Part shown: one piece after another, positions 22,401-32,621 of the stretch
Layout: every line of letters begins with the position of its first letter
Position numbering within the stretch: the first letter of the stretch is position 1
Source of the DNA: Trametes villosa
Lineage: Eukaryota; Basidiomycota; Agaricomycetes; Polyporales; Polyporaceae
NCBI GenBank assembly: GCA_002964805.2
Contig: PUDQ02000098.1
Coordinates: 62,001-126,000, forward strand
Length of the DNA stretch: 64,000 bases
Direction: 5' to 3'
Notes under the pieces: generated by a model
What the model was told of the DNA's origin: nothing
Database searches by the model: none
Seen by the model: the letters and a program-made list of their open reading frames with translations, nothing else
Translations under genes and position numbers: made by a program

Positions 22401-23733
22401 GATCTGGGGGGAGGACTACAACGAGACATTTTCGCCAGTGGCGCGGTTCGAATCGATGCGTTACCTCCTCGCGCACGCCGCGCTTGAGGACTGGGACATC
22501 GAGTCCATGGACGTAAAGACCGCGTTCCTGAACGGCGACTTGGAGGAGGAGATCTACATGGAACAACCGGAAGGTTGGGCCGTACGCGGCAAGGAGAACT
22601 ACGTCTGTTTGCTTAAGAAGGCTATCTACGGCCTTAAGCAGGCGTCTCGTCAGTGGAATGCCAAAATCCACAAGTCTCTCCTTGACATGGGATTCAAACG
22701 GACGTACTCTGATGCCGGAGTCTACGTATATCGGCGACAAGGGGGGGATTTCGTTACGATTGTCGTACTCTATGTCGACGATCTACTCCTCTTCGGCGAC
22801 CGGCCTAGCCATATCAAGCAGGTCAAGGACACGTTGAGCGGACAGTACAAGATGACGGACTTAGGACCAGTCGAGCGTTTCCTCGGTCTTCGCATTACCC
22901 GCGACCGTAGCACGCGTACTATCGACATTGACCAGTCGGAGTACATCCAGTCCGTCCTCGAACGCTTCAACATGGCCGACTGCAAGCCGGCTCGCACCCC
23001 TCTCCCTGCTGGTGCTGTCTTGGAGAAATCTAAGCAGACCGCCACCGATTCCTTTCGGAAGCGCTACCAGAGTTTGATCGGCAGTATTCTCTACGCAACT
23101 CTTGGGACGCGCCCCGACATCGACTTCGCCGTAACGCGGTTGTCCAAGTACAACGCCAATCCGTCTAACGCGCACTGGAACTTTGCCAAGTACATCCTAC
23201 GCTATCTCCAGGGTACTAAGGACTACAAGTTGCGCTACAACGGGGCGTCCAACGACGGTCTCTTGTCTTACTCAGACTCAGACTGGGCCGAGGACCGTGA
23301 TGACCGGCATTCCACATCCGGCTTCGTTTTCTTGATGGCAGGCGGTGTCGTTTCATGGGCATCGAGGCGTCAGCCTACAGTCTCTGGCTCCTCGACCGAG
23401 GCGGAGTACAAGGCGGCTTCAGACGCTTGTCGTCAGATGGCGTGGCTGAGGACTTTTGGAAGTGAGCTTGGGGACGACATCTCGCGAGCGACTCCCCTGT
23501 GTCTAGACAACCAGGGATCGATCTTCCTCGCAGTCAACCCCGCTTACGACCGAAAGATCAAGCACGTAGAGATCACCTATCATTATGTTCGAGAGCAGGT
23601 CGAACTAGGGAACACCGAGATCTTCTACGTCGCTTCCGCGGACCAACTCGCCGACGCTCTGACCAAGAATGTGCCCTTCTCCATTCTCGAGCGCTTCAGG
23701 CAGGGTGTTGGCTTGGTGTCCTCCGCATCTTGA
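19492..23733 (+). CDS. copia gag-pol polyprotein, 1413 aa from first ATG
   Basis: Makes capsid and all enzymes for reverse transcription and integration. From the ATG, Gag (UBN2-like) covers about 1-200, followed by the zinc knuckle CSHCGSATHHESTC at about 218. The protease motif DSGAS is at about 308, and the GAG-pre-integrase block HRRFGHAG ... CDGCAFGKSH at about 465-505. The integrase catalytic residues are in HTDLDG, SDRGGEY and NGRAERWN (about 518, 583 and 617). Reverse transcriptase has VAKGFTQ and YVDDLLLF (about 970-1097). RNase H has SDSDWAED, STEAEY and a C-terminal ADALTK. All catalytic motifs are intact and there is no frameshift between gag and pol, as in many copia elements with a single frame. 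The stop lies 11 bases before the right LTR. Confidence 0.95.
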   Translation: MGDIKPESVPALSSAAQYADWAAKMKGYLMFADCWEAITGTQPAATDAEASKEWKKQNNKAAGLITIRTAPSFHYILDSATTVAGTTATAKQMWDALQTKFGKPNSAHVWGLFEALISEGRMSDQKSIQDQSSKIVTRLREISTNGIKLEETIQALILLSKVPESYRSMISALMATTELEKLTVDVILAKSLAEESMRKSGQSASRVSKTQPKPKGPCSHCGSATHHESTCYKKHPEMRPNGKGNGGKKKDKGKGKDTTNTAHVVAPAANVLVVESAGASSSEDASMHASFYRAANAAGVIPTRWLMDSGASMHVTWNLADFATYHEYNDPIVFSTAGSGNSVLGVGEGTVKAETYIDGVKWKITLPKVCYVPKAASRLFSTGTIERQGYSIFQGDGKMTIFNRLPTGSVAHGATITIPGRKILEAHYVPRSNLYECELEIADSLKLDLNVRTYKTWHRRFGHAGKEALSKLPLNVKGVDAIDPADGEPCDGCAFGKSHRSSFPPSEKRATEPLELVHTDLDGPMRTRSINGYSYFAGFIDDHSGLARAYYLKHKSDAFRAFDDYKAWAENQTGKKIKRVRSDRGGEYTSKEFTDHLRKHGIEHHKTMPKSPQQNGRAERWNRTVVEKAMSMLHQAGLSHGFWQLAMEAAVHIYNRQPMRRLKWRCPITVWDGTVPDVSYFRVFGCKAYVHVQKSERAGKLDKKAVEMTFVGYEAGSKGYRFWNPATRSIVVSRDVTFDEESFPARKTPGDHPVTPDDSPFPEYTEPSDEASNADDDELPPLPVQLPEPQPEVLDPPPAPAPPAPEPEAPAEPERPPTPPPVPPPRPAHVRRRHEPVGGPSIARDKPHREVRPPKRYGDSTYGDEPPARVDARTDADGTQHEQAETLLAFLAAAQYKAGLPNTHRDAMRSPEASKWQAAEKAEYDSLLENKTWILVPCPKNRHVVANRWVYDIKHDGRYKACLVAKGFTQIWGEDYNETFSPVARFESMRYLLAHAALEDWDIESMDVKTAFLNGDLEEEIYMEQPEGWAVRGKENYVCLLKKAIYGLKQASRQWNAKIHKSLLDMGFKRTYSDAGVYVYRRQGGDFVTIVVLYVDDLLLFGDRPSHIKQVKDTLSGQYKMTDLGPVERFLGLRITRDRSTRTIDIDQSEYIQSVLERFNMADCKPARTPLPAGAVLEKSKQTATDSFRKRYQSLIGSILYATLGTRPDIDFAVTRLSKYNANPSNAHWNFAKYILRYLQGTKDYKLRYNGASNDGLLSYSDSDWAEDRDDRHSTSGFVFLMAGGVVSWASRRQPTVSGSSTEAEYKAASDACRQMAWLRTFGSELGDDISRATPLCLDNQGSIFLAVNPAYDRKIKHVEITYHYVREQVELGNTEIFYVASADQLADALTKNVPFSILERFRQGVGLVSSAS

Positions 23734-23744
23734 ACGAGTGGGAG
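23734..23744 (+). other. Polypurine tract
   Basis: Purine-rich AACGAGTGGGAG-like run directly between the polyprotein stop and the right LTR, where plus-strand DNA synthesis would be primed. Confidence 0.7.
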
Positions 23745-24319
23745 TGTTGAACTTCCGTGTCTACGGCTGTGCCGGACCGGGAGTGGCAGTGTTAGTGGCC
23801 GTGCGTCTACGATACGCCGGCATGGACTTTCCTACTTACCATATACGTACATTCTTTTGTTCTGTACATACTCGGCATCCTGCCATCCCTACCTATGCTT
23901 CTGGTACGTTCTACGATGCTCCTGACTATTCTAGACCTGTCTGGAGCTTAGTGTTACTCATCCATGGACATCACATGCCTCGTTCTTACTCATCGTCCTA
24001 CCTTCGCTCAGTCAGCGTACCTACTCGCTCAGTCAGCGTCCTCTGGACGGTCATATGATCTCTGCTCTATGCTTATTCATCGTCCTCCCTCAGTAGTATA
24101 TAAGGAGGACTCTGCAGGCCTCTGCTCTTCAGTCGTTCTCTCACAGACTGAAGAGTAAGTCCCTCATTACCTATGTGTTTCTTACATGTTACTTACTAGT
24201 ACTTGTAGCCTCTCTTTGTGCGGCTTACAGGTACAGTACTATGCAATCATAGTCGTTCTCTCACAGACTGAAGACCTCTCTTTGTGCGGCTTACAGCCTT
24301 CCAGGTTCAGAGTTCATCA
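23745..24319 (+). repeat. Right LTR of copia element
   Basis: 575 bases, collinear with 17950-18524 with seven substitutions and no indels. A TATA box is retained at about 24097. Confidence 0.95.
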
Positions 24320-24324
24320 CGGAC
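24320..24324. repeat. Target site duplication, right
   Basis: CGGAC, an exact copy of 17945-17949. Confidence 0.95.
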
Positions 24325-25419
24325 TATAAACGTTGTCAACACCCGTTTGTTTGTGCCAGTGATAACGCTCACGTACCGCTTTGGCCATCTCAGCCCATGC
24401 CTCTAACAAGATTGCCCCGCCGCGCGTGCGCTACTTACACAATTCACGGACCCTAGATCGAGATTGGGAATGACCCGCACAGAAATGCTGCTGCGCGACG
24501 GATCAATCAGTTGTCGCCTGACGCGCGGGTGCGAGACGTACCAGATTGCAGCTCGTTCTAGACGCGGTGGGCAGCTCTGTCGCGCAAGTCAGTACATGCA
24601 CAAGCGCGGGCGCATGTCCACAAGAAGCAGCCCACAAATGCTACCACGAGGAGTACGCACCCGAGATGTCGCGGTCGTGGCCGAAGTGCCACTGTTGGAG
24701 AGCGTCGCGCGCGTTCGCGTTCGCGTCTGGTAGGTCCTATAGCTATCTCAGTATCGTTCTCTTCCACCTACAGTCCATTGGCCTCTCCTCAAGCGAGTAG
24801 CTTACCCGTGATCAATGAAAGGTACTCACCAACGTAGCCCTCGACCGGATAGTTGCGATATTTCGGACCACGGGATATCTCCTCTGAATCGCCGGGTGGA
24901 AGTTGAAGGTCAGATCCTGTCAGTAAGCTCATAGCTCCCTGTTCAAAGGCTGATCGTCAGGCATTGATGTCGTAGTCGATATGTTTTCGAAGCGGTACCT
25001 TGTACGGCGGAGGGAGAGGCATGCCAGGGGCGACGGCGGTAGACGCGGGGAACATATGTATTAGAGCTTTGAACGGCAAGCGTGCACTTACGAGAGGAGG
25101 TCGTGTGTGGGACGACCGCGAGCTCCGAACTGGCCTTTGTGTGTCCCTGTCTGCACACGCCCGAGATCCCAGACTCGGTGTCTCTGTACGATAGGCTTCA
25201 GGTTGGAGCCTAGCGGGAGTAGGTGAGAACCGACTAGATTGCGGGTGTATCTGTTGTAAGCTACACATGCCGATATAACTTTGCTACATAAAAATATGTC
25301 GAAGAGCTAGTGGGGCAGCGGTAACACACGCTTTGCTGCGTTAGTGGCGCTCACGGCACTCTGTGGCGCGTGTTCGACTCCCCCGTCTCCCCTGTACTTT
25401 TGGCTTGAGCGAGCGCGGG
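24325..25419. other. Gene-poor DNA with possible decayed minus-strand gene
   Basis: On the minus strand, 25190-24800 gives protein-like pieces (PLPPPYKVPLRKHIDYDIN and RGPKYRNYPVEGYVGEYLSL) broken by stops. I cannot name a family. Nothing supportable is seen on the plus strand. Confidence 0.3.
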
Positions 25420-25540
25420 TCAGTCCGGATGCATCCGCTCCTAAAACGGCTGTATGCGCGGATGCATCTGCGTTCTCATCACACGGCAGATGCATCTGCA
25501 AGGGGTACAAATACATCCGCATCCTGAGCACTCCTCACAC
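25420..25540. repeat. GATGCATC repeat cluster, right of the element
   Basis: Three to four degenerate units of 25-33 bases containing CGGATGCATC or CAGATGCATC. The core palindrome is the same as in the 17450-17584 array. Without the retrotransposon the two clusters would be about 1.6 kb apart. Confidence 0.65.
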
Positions 25541-25574
25541 CGGATACATCCTGCCAACTGAACCTACTCGATAG

Positions 25575-25950
25575 CCACACTGTGCGGAGCGTGGGCATGG
25601 ACGTGTGTGCGCCGACCGCGATACGAGCACCGTCTTTGACGGATAGAGTACGGTATATCCTGCACACGTCTGCTGCTGTTGGGAGTATCGTCCGGCGCCG
25701 TGCGCGGCCTCGATGTGATGGACATCGGCGGGATGCCCGTTATCCGTGTGCTGAACTGTGTTCCAGACCCGCGTGCTAGGAAGCTCAGATCGGTTTGTCT
25801 CGTGCCCCGTTTTTCACGCATCTTCTGCGACGCGACGCCGGGCGCGTGCGGGCTTCTCTCGGGTCTCCCGCCTCGCGGTGGCGGTGTCCGATTTGAGTCT
25901 CCCGGGGTGTATATTCCCGCTCGAGCAATGTACGTATTGTTCTCCGAGTA
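25575..25950 (+). pseudogene. Gene relic, homologous to the relic at 37.1-37.6 kb
   Basis: Translated pieces (GMDVCAPTAIRAPS, YILHTSAAVGSIV, SGAVRGLDVMDIGGMPVI) align in order with minus-strand pieces at 37630-37390 (GVSAPAATRASSS, HILNMSDTIGSVF, SGVVRDLAATNAGPEM). Frames differ and stops intervene in both. The parent family was not recognised. Confidence 0.45.
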
Positions 25951-26745
25951 GCCCCATGTAGTACACAATCATTGTTGTCCATTCCCGAAGTGCTCGGACG
26001 GCGGGTGTGTGTGGTAGTACGCAGCGCGGCAGCGATAGGGCCCGCGGCTGTCTGCTTATGCTGTTCACTTAGCGGAACTGGATCTGCGTTCCCGAGGGAA
26101 AGTGCGCGAGCGGAGGCTGTTCGGGGTGGTTCCGGGACGGCGGAGGGAATAGCAGCGGTTTTCCCAAGCGTAAAATTGATTGCGCTGCGGGTATCTCTCG
26201 ATCCCCATCATACACAGGCCGTCGTGTGCAATGGAAATGATTTGATTCTTGGCACTTTATGTCTAGAGGGGGTACAGTGTTGGTCGGTTCAGGGGGAAGG
26301 GGATTAGGAGGTGTTGAGGACATGCACAGACACAAGCAGCAGGATGACCTGGTGCCCATGCATGTACATCTCCTGGACGCCTCCTGAGAGGAGAGACTGC
26401 AGGCGGAGAGGTCAGCTCGCATAGCGAGAGTTCGGGCAAGGCGGGCAGCATCTGCCGAACGAATAGATGTCAGCACGGGTGGCCTGAAACGTGTAAGAAA
26501 CTCGTGCGTGTGCGCAAAGCACACCCTGGCAGGGATAATGAATTCTAAGATGGACGGCCAGGACAGCCGGCGAGGAAGTCGTGCCGGATTGGAGTGTGCT
26601 TACAGCTCGCCGTTGATCGCCCCGGGTCATGTATTGAGTTCTGAGTCAACCGGACCGGGCCTATGTACGTACAGACAGGGGGCTCTACATCGACACCCTC
26701 ACCCCGGCGGTGGTTTACTGACTGCCCTCGTTCTCCGCTGTGCGT

Positions 26746-27009
26746 ATGGTGCCCCTGTACTCCCTCCTACTCCTCCTTCCCATCCTCAGCACGCGCCCCA
26801 CCGCACACGCATATGGTCGGCTCTCGCCTCGCCGTGCCCTGGAGATATACCGAAGCTGGAGGAAGAGAGGTGAGCAACCTTTTCACTGCAACACGATCTA
26901 CTCGTACACACCTTCTCCCGTGCGCTTTCCACCGAGCTCGCGATGGCCTTCTGAGCTGCATGCGCTCGCGAGAAGCGGCGCGTTAGCGTCGCCCTCCGGA
27001 CACTCGTCG
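26746..27009 (+). CDS. Possible small secreted protein or first exon, 87 aa
   Basis: ATG at 26746 is followed by a textbook signal peptide (MVPLYSLLLLLPILSTRPTA, then HAYG). The rest is basic and Trp/Ser/Pro-containing, with a stop at 27010-27012. A GTGAGC at 26870 could be a splice donor, so this may be only the first exon of a larger gene reaching beyond 27.6 kb. Downstream frames such as VVVRELGGWPVSPEYSTP (27467) look coding but were not joined with confidence. Confidence 0.35.
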
Positions 27010-27012
27010 TAA

Positions 27013-29408
27013 GGCGGGCGCTCCGGGACCGCTCCGCGCCGTGTGCCTGCCATTCGCACGGCGATGCACCGAGGTACTACACACCGTCCGAGCGCGCAGG
27101 TTCTCGTCCTCGAGCGACTCCGTCCCCGCGAGCCCGACGATCATGAGTGCGACTCCTGCCGGGCGCGAGGAGGCCGGCGAAGACGATCACGCCGGCGAGG
27201 GTGGGAGGTTGAGCAGCCCGGGGAAGTGCTTCGCCACCGGAGCACATGGCTGGGGCCGAGGCCCGGGTGTGAGAGTGCGTCGCGACGGGTGGAGGTGAGT
27301 CGAACCTTTGCAGCATCGTGCTCCGGCGCCCGGTGCCTCTGAGTATGTGGAGCCCCCCTCGCAGACGAGCATCTCGCACTTGGACCCCCGCAGCGCCCCG
27401 ACCGTCGTCAGCGAGACGCACAGCGCATGGGAGCAAATGCTGACACACCTTCTTTGCAGAACGTCGTCGTAAGAGAGCTCGGTGGATGGCCAGTATCCCC
27501 GGAGTACAGCACACCGCGACGCCGGGATAGGCGAGAGGGGCGCAGCGCAAGACGGCCAGTTGAAGACGAGGTGTGCGAGCTGTCCGAAGACGGCATCGGG
27601 TGAGTTATATTCGTCTCGCGCACGCGTCTGGGCTTACGTTACTCTCGCCGCAACACTGCAGGACGGCTCGCGTCTACAACTGCGTAGACGTCGCTAGTCG
27701 TCTCCGTCGGGCGGCGGTCGGAGTGTGGCGTCGCGCTTGGTGGAGGCGCTTTCGGGCTGGGACGGACGTCGGCGAGCGGTAAGCACTTCTCTGGACAAAT
27801 GATCGCTCGAGCCGGGAACTCACTTGACGCTTCGCCCTCTCCATTCGCTATCCAGCCCGTACTGTCGTCGATCTGGGGAGGCGCAAGACGAGTCAGCTCG
27901 TTTCGAGAAAAGCGTCGAGGCATTCGTACTCGCCCCGACGACCTTTCTTTCCCCACCCACTACATCTGCGAGCACACCAGGGCCGGGTCATCCTGACCGT
28001 TCTGGCGACACACGCACGTCGTGGGGCTGCCGGCGGATGGCCTGTGGACGAAGGTTGGTTTGGCAGGGAGCCTGGCGGGAGGAAGGTGAGTTCGCAGACG
28101 TTCCCAGGTTCGACGGAAGGCTTACTCATTGCGCCGGCGGCCCGGACGGAGACCAGGTGCGGTCCCGCCAAGTTCGTGCGAGAGTGCGTGTTGCTACTGG
28201 CGGCGCGCGAATCGCACTCGCGCGTTCTACGAGAGCGGTCGTGCACCAAGGTGAGCAATGCGAGTACACCCTTAGCATGAGGAGTACCCACCGATCCTCC
28301 CCGGCAGCCGCGTGTCCGCGCGGCGAGTTCTCGCAAGGCGAGGCTCTGGCTAGGGCAGCGTAGGATACGTGGTTCCGAACGTCCTGTGTGCCTCGTCCCT
28401 GCACAGAACACGGCCGCGTCCGCATCCGCGCGTACTGTGCGCGAGACGGGTCGCCGGGCAGGCATTCCGAGCGTTCGCCGACCCGGACGGATGCTGGGGG
28501 GCGATGCGAGGTTAGCACTTTGCTGTCCGCAGGTAACGAGGACTCACTGAGCGCGGTGTTCTCCGGAGGACACCGTCTCTTCGTTCGGGTCATCGGCGCG
28601 GCGGGCGGCGGGCGGAGGCAAAATTCCGAGGAATCCGGTGGCTGTCTCGCCATCATGCAAGCCCGGTAGACGACGAGCTCTGCGGCGTCAAGGGAGGGCT
28701 CGTCATGCACATGGTGCAGACGGGCATGCTCTGTACGGCGAGGCTGGAAGGTGTCGTCGAGACGAGTCGGAGCGCCGACCGGGATTCGAGATCGACTCCC
28801 CGTGAGCTCGCCAGCTCCGCCGCGTCAGTACGGGAGTCGCACGCGCAGCAAGGAGCTCTAAGGTGCTGCATGCGAGCTAGCGGAGGCGCGGACGGGGCAG
28901 TGGAGAGCCGCGAGCACAGGAACAAAGTAGATAGGCGACCGGATGTCGAGCAGCCGGGCGGAGATCGCGCGAGCGCGCTGATGTGGACGGAGAGCGTGTG
29001 TCCGTATGTAACCAAGAACGACTCGTAACTGCAGTGCGACCGCGTGAGACTGGGCTGATACAGCGCGGGCGTCGAACGCGGTGGTGGTCGAGAGCAAGGC
29101 GCGCAGGCGCCCGTCGCATCCGAGGCGACCATCATCGTCCGCCCGTCTCTTGTACGCGACTCTTCACTAGTCCTCAGCATACGGTCAACGCCGCACTCTT
29201 CACTAGTCCTCAGCATACGGTCAGAGTATCGGATTCTCTCCGTGGCCATTTCGCTCGCTTGCCCCGAGTCCCCAGTCCGCGCCGCCCGCGCCGAGTGCCG
29301 TACATGATCACGAATGTCATTCTGTCATAGTGTACACAATCCGACGCGAAGCCATGGAGCCGTCGTACCACCACCTATCCTACATGCACACCCCGCGCGT
29401 CCTACGTC
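27013..29408. other. Unresolved region with scattered coding-like stretches
   Basis: Very GC-rich, so frames are open by chance on both strands. Plus-strand pieces near 27100-27780 and 28380-28520 have splice-like borders, but no known family or consistent frame was found. No RNA gene seen. Confidence 0.3.
29159..29223. repeat. Two-copy direct repeat, 29-bp unit
   Basis: Two identical copies of a unit beginning ACTCTTCACTAGTCCTCAGC, at 29159 and 29195, separated by 7 bases (period 36). No coding role is evident. Confidence 0.85.
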
Positions 29409-32001
29409 TTAAAGGCCCTCTGTGAAGCGGCTGTCAGATGCAGCCGCGGGTCCAGCAGCGTGCTCCGGCTCACTCGATCCCGGGGCCACGCCCGCGCCCG
29501 CATCCTCCTCAGCGGGAGCGACCGCGTGCGGCGGACGGCCCTCCGGTGCCTTCTCCTGCTGCCGCTTGCTCGGCCGGCGCGAGACCGTCGCGCCCTCCCC
29601 ATTTGCAGTGGGCTTCTTATCAACCTGGTGCGCGTAGCGAGGTTAGCGACGTCCAGCAGGCCCCAAGGGGAAGGAAGACTTACTGGGTATCCGTGCGCGT
29701 CGTGCGCACCGGTGTGCGAGTACTCGGGCGGGCCCGCGTCGTCCTCGGCCCCGTCGCGCGCCTCCTCGTACACCGCGTCGTCCTCCTCGTCCTGCTCCTC
29801 CTCGATGCTCGAGCCCTCCTCGTCCGTCTCCCCGAGGCCCTCCTCCTCGCTCGTGTACCCCGCCGCGCGCACCGCGGCCGCAACCGGCCCGCTGCGCTCC
29901 ATCTGCTCGCTCGCGACGAGGTACCGCGCGCAGAGCATCCTGACATCGTTCCACCACTCCATCATGTCGTCGTGCGAGCGTGCACGGAACGCCCACGCGC
30001 GGCCGCTCGACCCGCCGCGCCCGGTGAGCGAGTTCTTCAGCCCGCGGAGAGAGCCCGTGCGCGTGCTCCCCGCGCCGTCCTTGCGCTCCTCGATGTGGAA
30101 CTTGTGGCTCTTCGCGCTCGGAGAAGACGGCGGCCCGAGCGTGCACAGCGGCAGGAACAGGCTGAACTGCGGCTTGTCCGCGATCGCCGGGTCAGACGAC
30201 GTGAACTCGTGCAGGAAGCCAGCCGGCGTCAGCACGTAGTACGCCTCGCGGTACGTGCGCGTGTAGCGCTTCTTACGCTCCAGCAGCCCGGTGTGCACCG
30301 GGATCACGCTCGGGTCGTCCTTGCTCGGGTAGCTGATGTGCTCCGGATTGCGAAGCGGCGTCTCGGGATCGACGAGGTGGTCTTCGCGCGCGGCGAACGA
30401 GATCCATTCGCGGTCCGGAGGGAGCGCGGACATGTCGCGCTCGAGGTTGCCCCAGAGGTCGCGAACCGCGTTGTCCATGCGCGTGCGCCATTCGGCGAAG
30501 GTGGCCCAAGCAGACTGGAGCGCCTGGATGAGAGACGCTTCAAACATCGCCGATGATGCTTGGGTGAGCAGCAGCGACTTCTGCAGCGCATTCTCGGTGT
30601 GCACCTGCTTGGTGAGCTGGCGTGCGACGGCCTGGTTAGCCACGTAGGGGTCGGTCCTAGAGGTTATGTTCAGAGGGGTGTTCTTCAGGATAGAGATGTT
30701 CGTCCCCAGGTCGCCAATGAGCTTCGCAGACAGTTCACGCTCTTTGGCTACCGCTGTCGCCAGTTTACCCGTATCGTTTTGGATATTCTGTATATATATG
30801 CTTGTATCGAGGTGCTATTGCCTGGTAAGCGAATGAGAATTCGTACCTTTATATGCGCCTTGATTTCCACCCGGAGTTTCTGGAGGTGTTGCACAATAGA
30901 GCCGTCCACGGTGCGGCCTAGGTTCGCATGTTGATCAGCGATTGCGCGTGTCTTGTCGCGGATGCCGTAGAATATGTCCTGCGGGATTGCAAACAGTTAG
31001 GACTACCCGGAGCGGAGCGAGTATATACTAAGATGGTGGAAGTAGCACTGGCAGTGGCAGTGAGGGTGGAGCGGTCGTCGAAGGTAATCGCGTGACGAAT
31101 ATCCAATCCACCTGCTTGTGACCGAGCGAGCCCTGGCAGCGTGTTCACCTACGCGCTCATTGGCATAGCTGGTCGCGCGTATCGCTGACCTCGACCCCGC
31201 CCTCACTGGGCGGGGTTGAGGTGTCCGACCCGTCCAGCGTCGTTTACTTTTGCGCGTGCGCCGTCCGCACCGTAAAACATGGATGCACCAGCATCGCTAG
31301 CGCGTGTGCTCACTAGCACATTCATAGGCGCACTGCGTCGCTTCCATGCACACGCCTGCCGCAAGCATCGCGTATACGCGTCGCATTGTGCCCGCCCGCG
31401 CACGCACCTGTGCCGCCCTCCGTGGCCCCGCCTCATTCCGGCCGTGCCAATTAATGCAGAGAAAGCAGAATCAGGATGGCAGGTGGCAGTGGAACTGCGA
31501 CCCTCTGGGCGTAGTTCCACTTCCACCATTCTGGTGGGTCCTCCACATGATTGGGGGACCCATCAGTCCTGGTTCTTACGGGAGCGAATCTGACCGTGGC
31601 CACCGAGCCTCAGCGAGAGTCAGATCGCAGTTCAAAGCCCCACTCGCACAGATCTGGTATGTACTCAACGGAGTTCCCTGAGATGGAAGACATACCTGGA
31701 GACCTCCTTCTCCTAGAAACTGGTTCCCCGAGCGGAAGGGAACCTGAATGACGGCGCCCAGCTTCGTCATCTCCCTCGCGACATTGTTCTCGATATCTGC
31801 AATGCCTTCGAAGTAGGCAATGAGCTGCTTGACGATGGCTTTCCACGCGGTGAAGCGTTCGATGAGGATGTCGGAGGGGCGGAGGTCGTGGGGTTGAATG
31901 TTCTTCTTGATGAGAGACTGGCTGCGAGAGACGGTCGAGCCGCGCCTGCTGCCAGCGCGGGAGAGGGAGGTTGCGCGCGATATGGAGACTGTTTCGTTCA
32001 T
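29409..32001 (-). CDS. SLM1: Slm1/Slm2-like BAR-PH protein, 585 aa
   Basis: Four exons keep phase: 32001-31696, 30978-30847, 30787-29684 and 29624-29409. The N-terminal half is helical (FTAWKAIVKQLIAYFEGIAD, then QHANLGRTVDGSIVQHLQKL) like the F-BAR-type domain of yeast Slm proteins. A PH domain follows at about residues 309-437 (VIPVHTGLLERKKRYTRTYR to WWNDVRMLCARYLV). The tail is acidic and disordered (SIEEEQDEEDDA). Slm proteins bind PI(4,5)P2 at the plasma membrane and pass membrane stress to TORC2; that is known for yeast and inferred here. The start MNETVSISRATSLSRAGSRR carries many Ser/Arg, fitting phosphorylation. The first intron is 717 bp, far above the 50-70 bp seen elsewhere. A partial duplicate lies at 45.6-46.6 kb. 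Confidence 0.9.
31189..31221. other. Strong hairpin inside the long intron
   Basis: A 14-bp stem (CCTCGACCCCGCCC against GGGCGGGGTTGAGG, one G-T pair) closes a 5-base loop. It lies mid-way in the 717-bp first intron of the Slm1-like gene. Confidence 0.8.
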
Positions 32002-32157
32002 GGTGGTCGAGGGGAAAGGTGGGGAGAGGGAGAAAAGGGACGAGGAGCTACTTAACCTCGCCCGCGGGAGGGGAGATCCCAACAGGTACCCTCAGTAGCC
32101 GCCTGACGTCATGCCTTCTCCCCATCGGGCAAAGCCTCACTCAACGCCAACAGTCGC

Positions 32158-32162
32158 AAAAA
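32158..32162 (-). terminator. Pol III terminator of tRNA-Glu
   Basis: Five A on the plus strand, hence TTTTT on the transcribed sense, 2 bases after the tRNA 3' end. Confidence 0.8.
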
Positions 32163-32164
32163 CA

Positions 32165-32236
32165 TTCCGACACGGGGAATCGAACCCCGGGCTATCGCGT
32201 GAGAGGCGATAATGTTAGCCACTACACCATATCGGA
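32165..32236 (-). tRNA. tRNA-Glu (anticodon CTC)
   Basis: The minus strand reads TCCGATATGGTGTAGTGGCT at its start, has the anticodon loop CTCTCAC on a 5-bp stem, a T arm with GGTTCGATTCC, and an acceptor 3' strand pairing with TCCGATA (one G-T pair). It is 72 nt with no intron. It lies 164 bp upstream of the Slm1-like start on the same strand, so it sits in that gene's promoter region. Confidence 0.95.
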
Positions 32237-32621
32237 TTGGAGGACACAGCAAACCAAAGGTATATAGTTTGTGGAGGTAATTTGTGTTTCTTGTAAGAAC
32301 CCTGGAAGACCACAGTTTGACCACGGTCCACATTTCTCAACATTCAAACGTTCAACCGCAATTTTCATCAATTCTGCACAGCAATGATGACATTTGTACA
32401 AGTGAGAAGCTACATAGTAAACGTGTCCGAGATTCCAAGCTATCAGGTTACACAACTGGCGTGCTCACTAAGTAGTAGTATACAGAACTGCGCGCATACG
32501 AAACTCCAGGACGAACAGACATACAATACATCTGTACAACACTGCTATGCATGATGGGGAGAGGAATCCCCGGAGATACTGGTATTATCTCTGGGGCGGT
32601 GACTCCCAGGAGCATGGGCCC

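Larger units (their letters stand above)
17950..24319 (+). mobile_element. Complete Ty1/copia LTR retrotransposon
   Basis: A 6370-bp element bounded by two 575-bp direct LTRs that start TG and end CA, and flanked by the 5-bp duplication CGGAC. It has a primer-binding site directly after the left LTR, one long polyprotein frame in gag-protease-integrase-reverse transcriptase-RNase H order, and a purine-rich tract before the right LTR. The two LTRs differ at only 7 of 575 positions, so the insertion is young. The internal frame has no stop. The element appears structurally able to be transcribed. Confidence 0.97.

Noticed and set aside
25293..25385. tRNA-like stretch with A-box- and B-box-like words (TGTTCGACTCC)
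   Set aside because: No pairing acceptor stem, and the anticodon loop would have six bases. At best a decayed tRNA.
29438..30556. 372-codon plus-strand frame opposite the Slm1-like gene
   Set aside because: Arg/Ala-rich antisense shadow of a GC-rich exon. The minus-strand reading has family motifs and in-phase introns.
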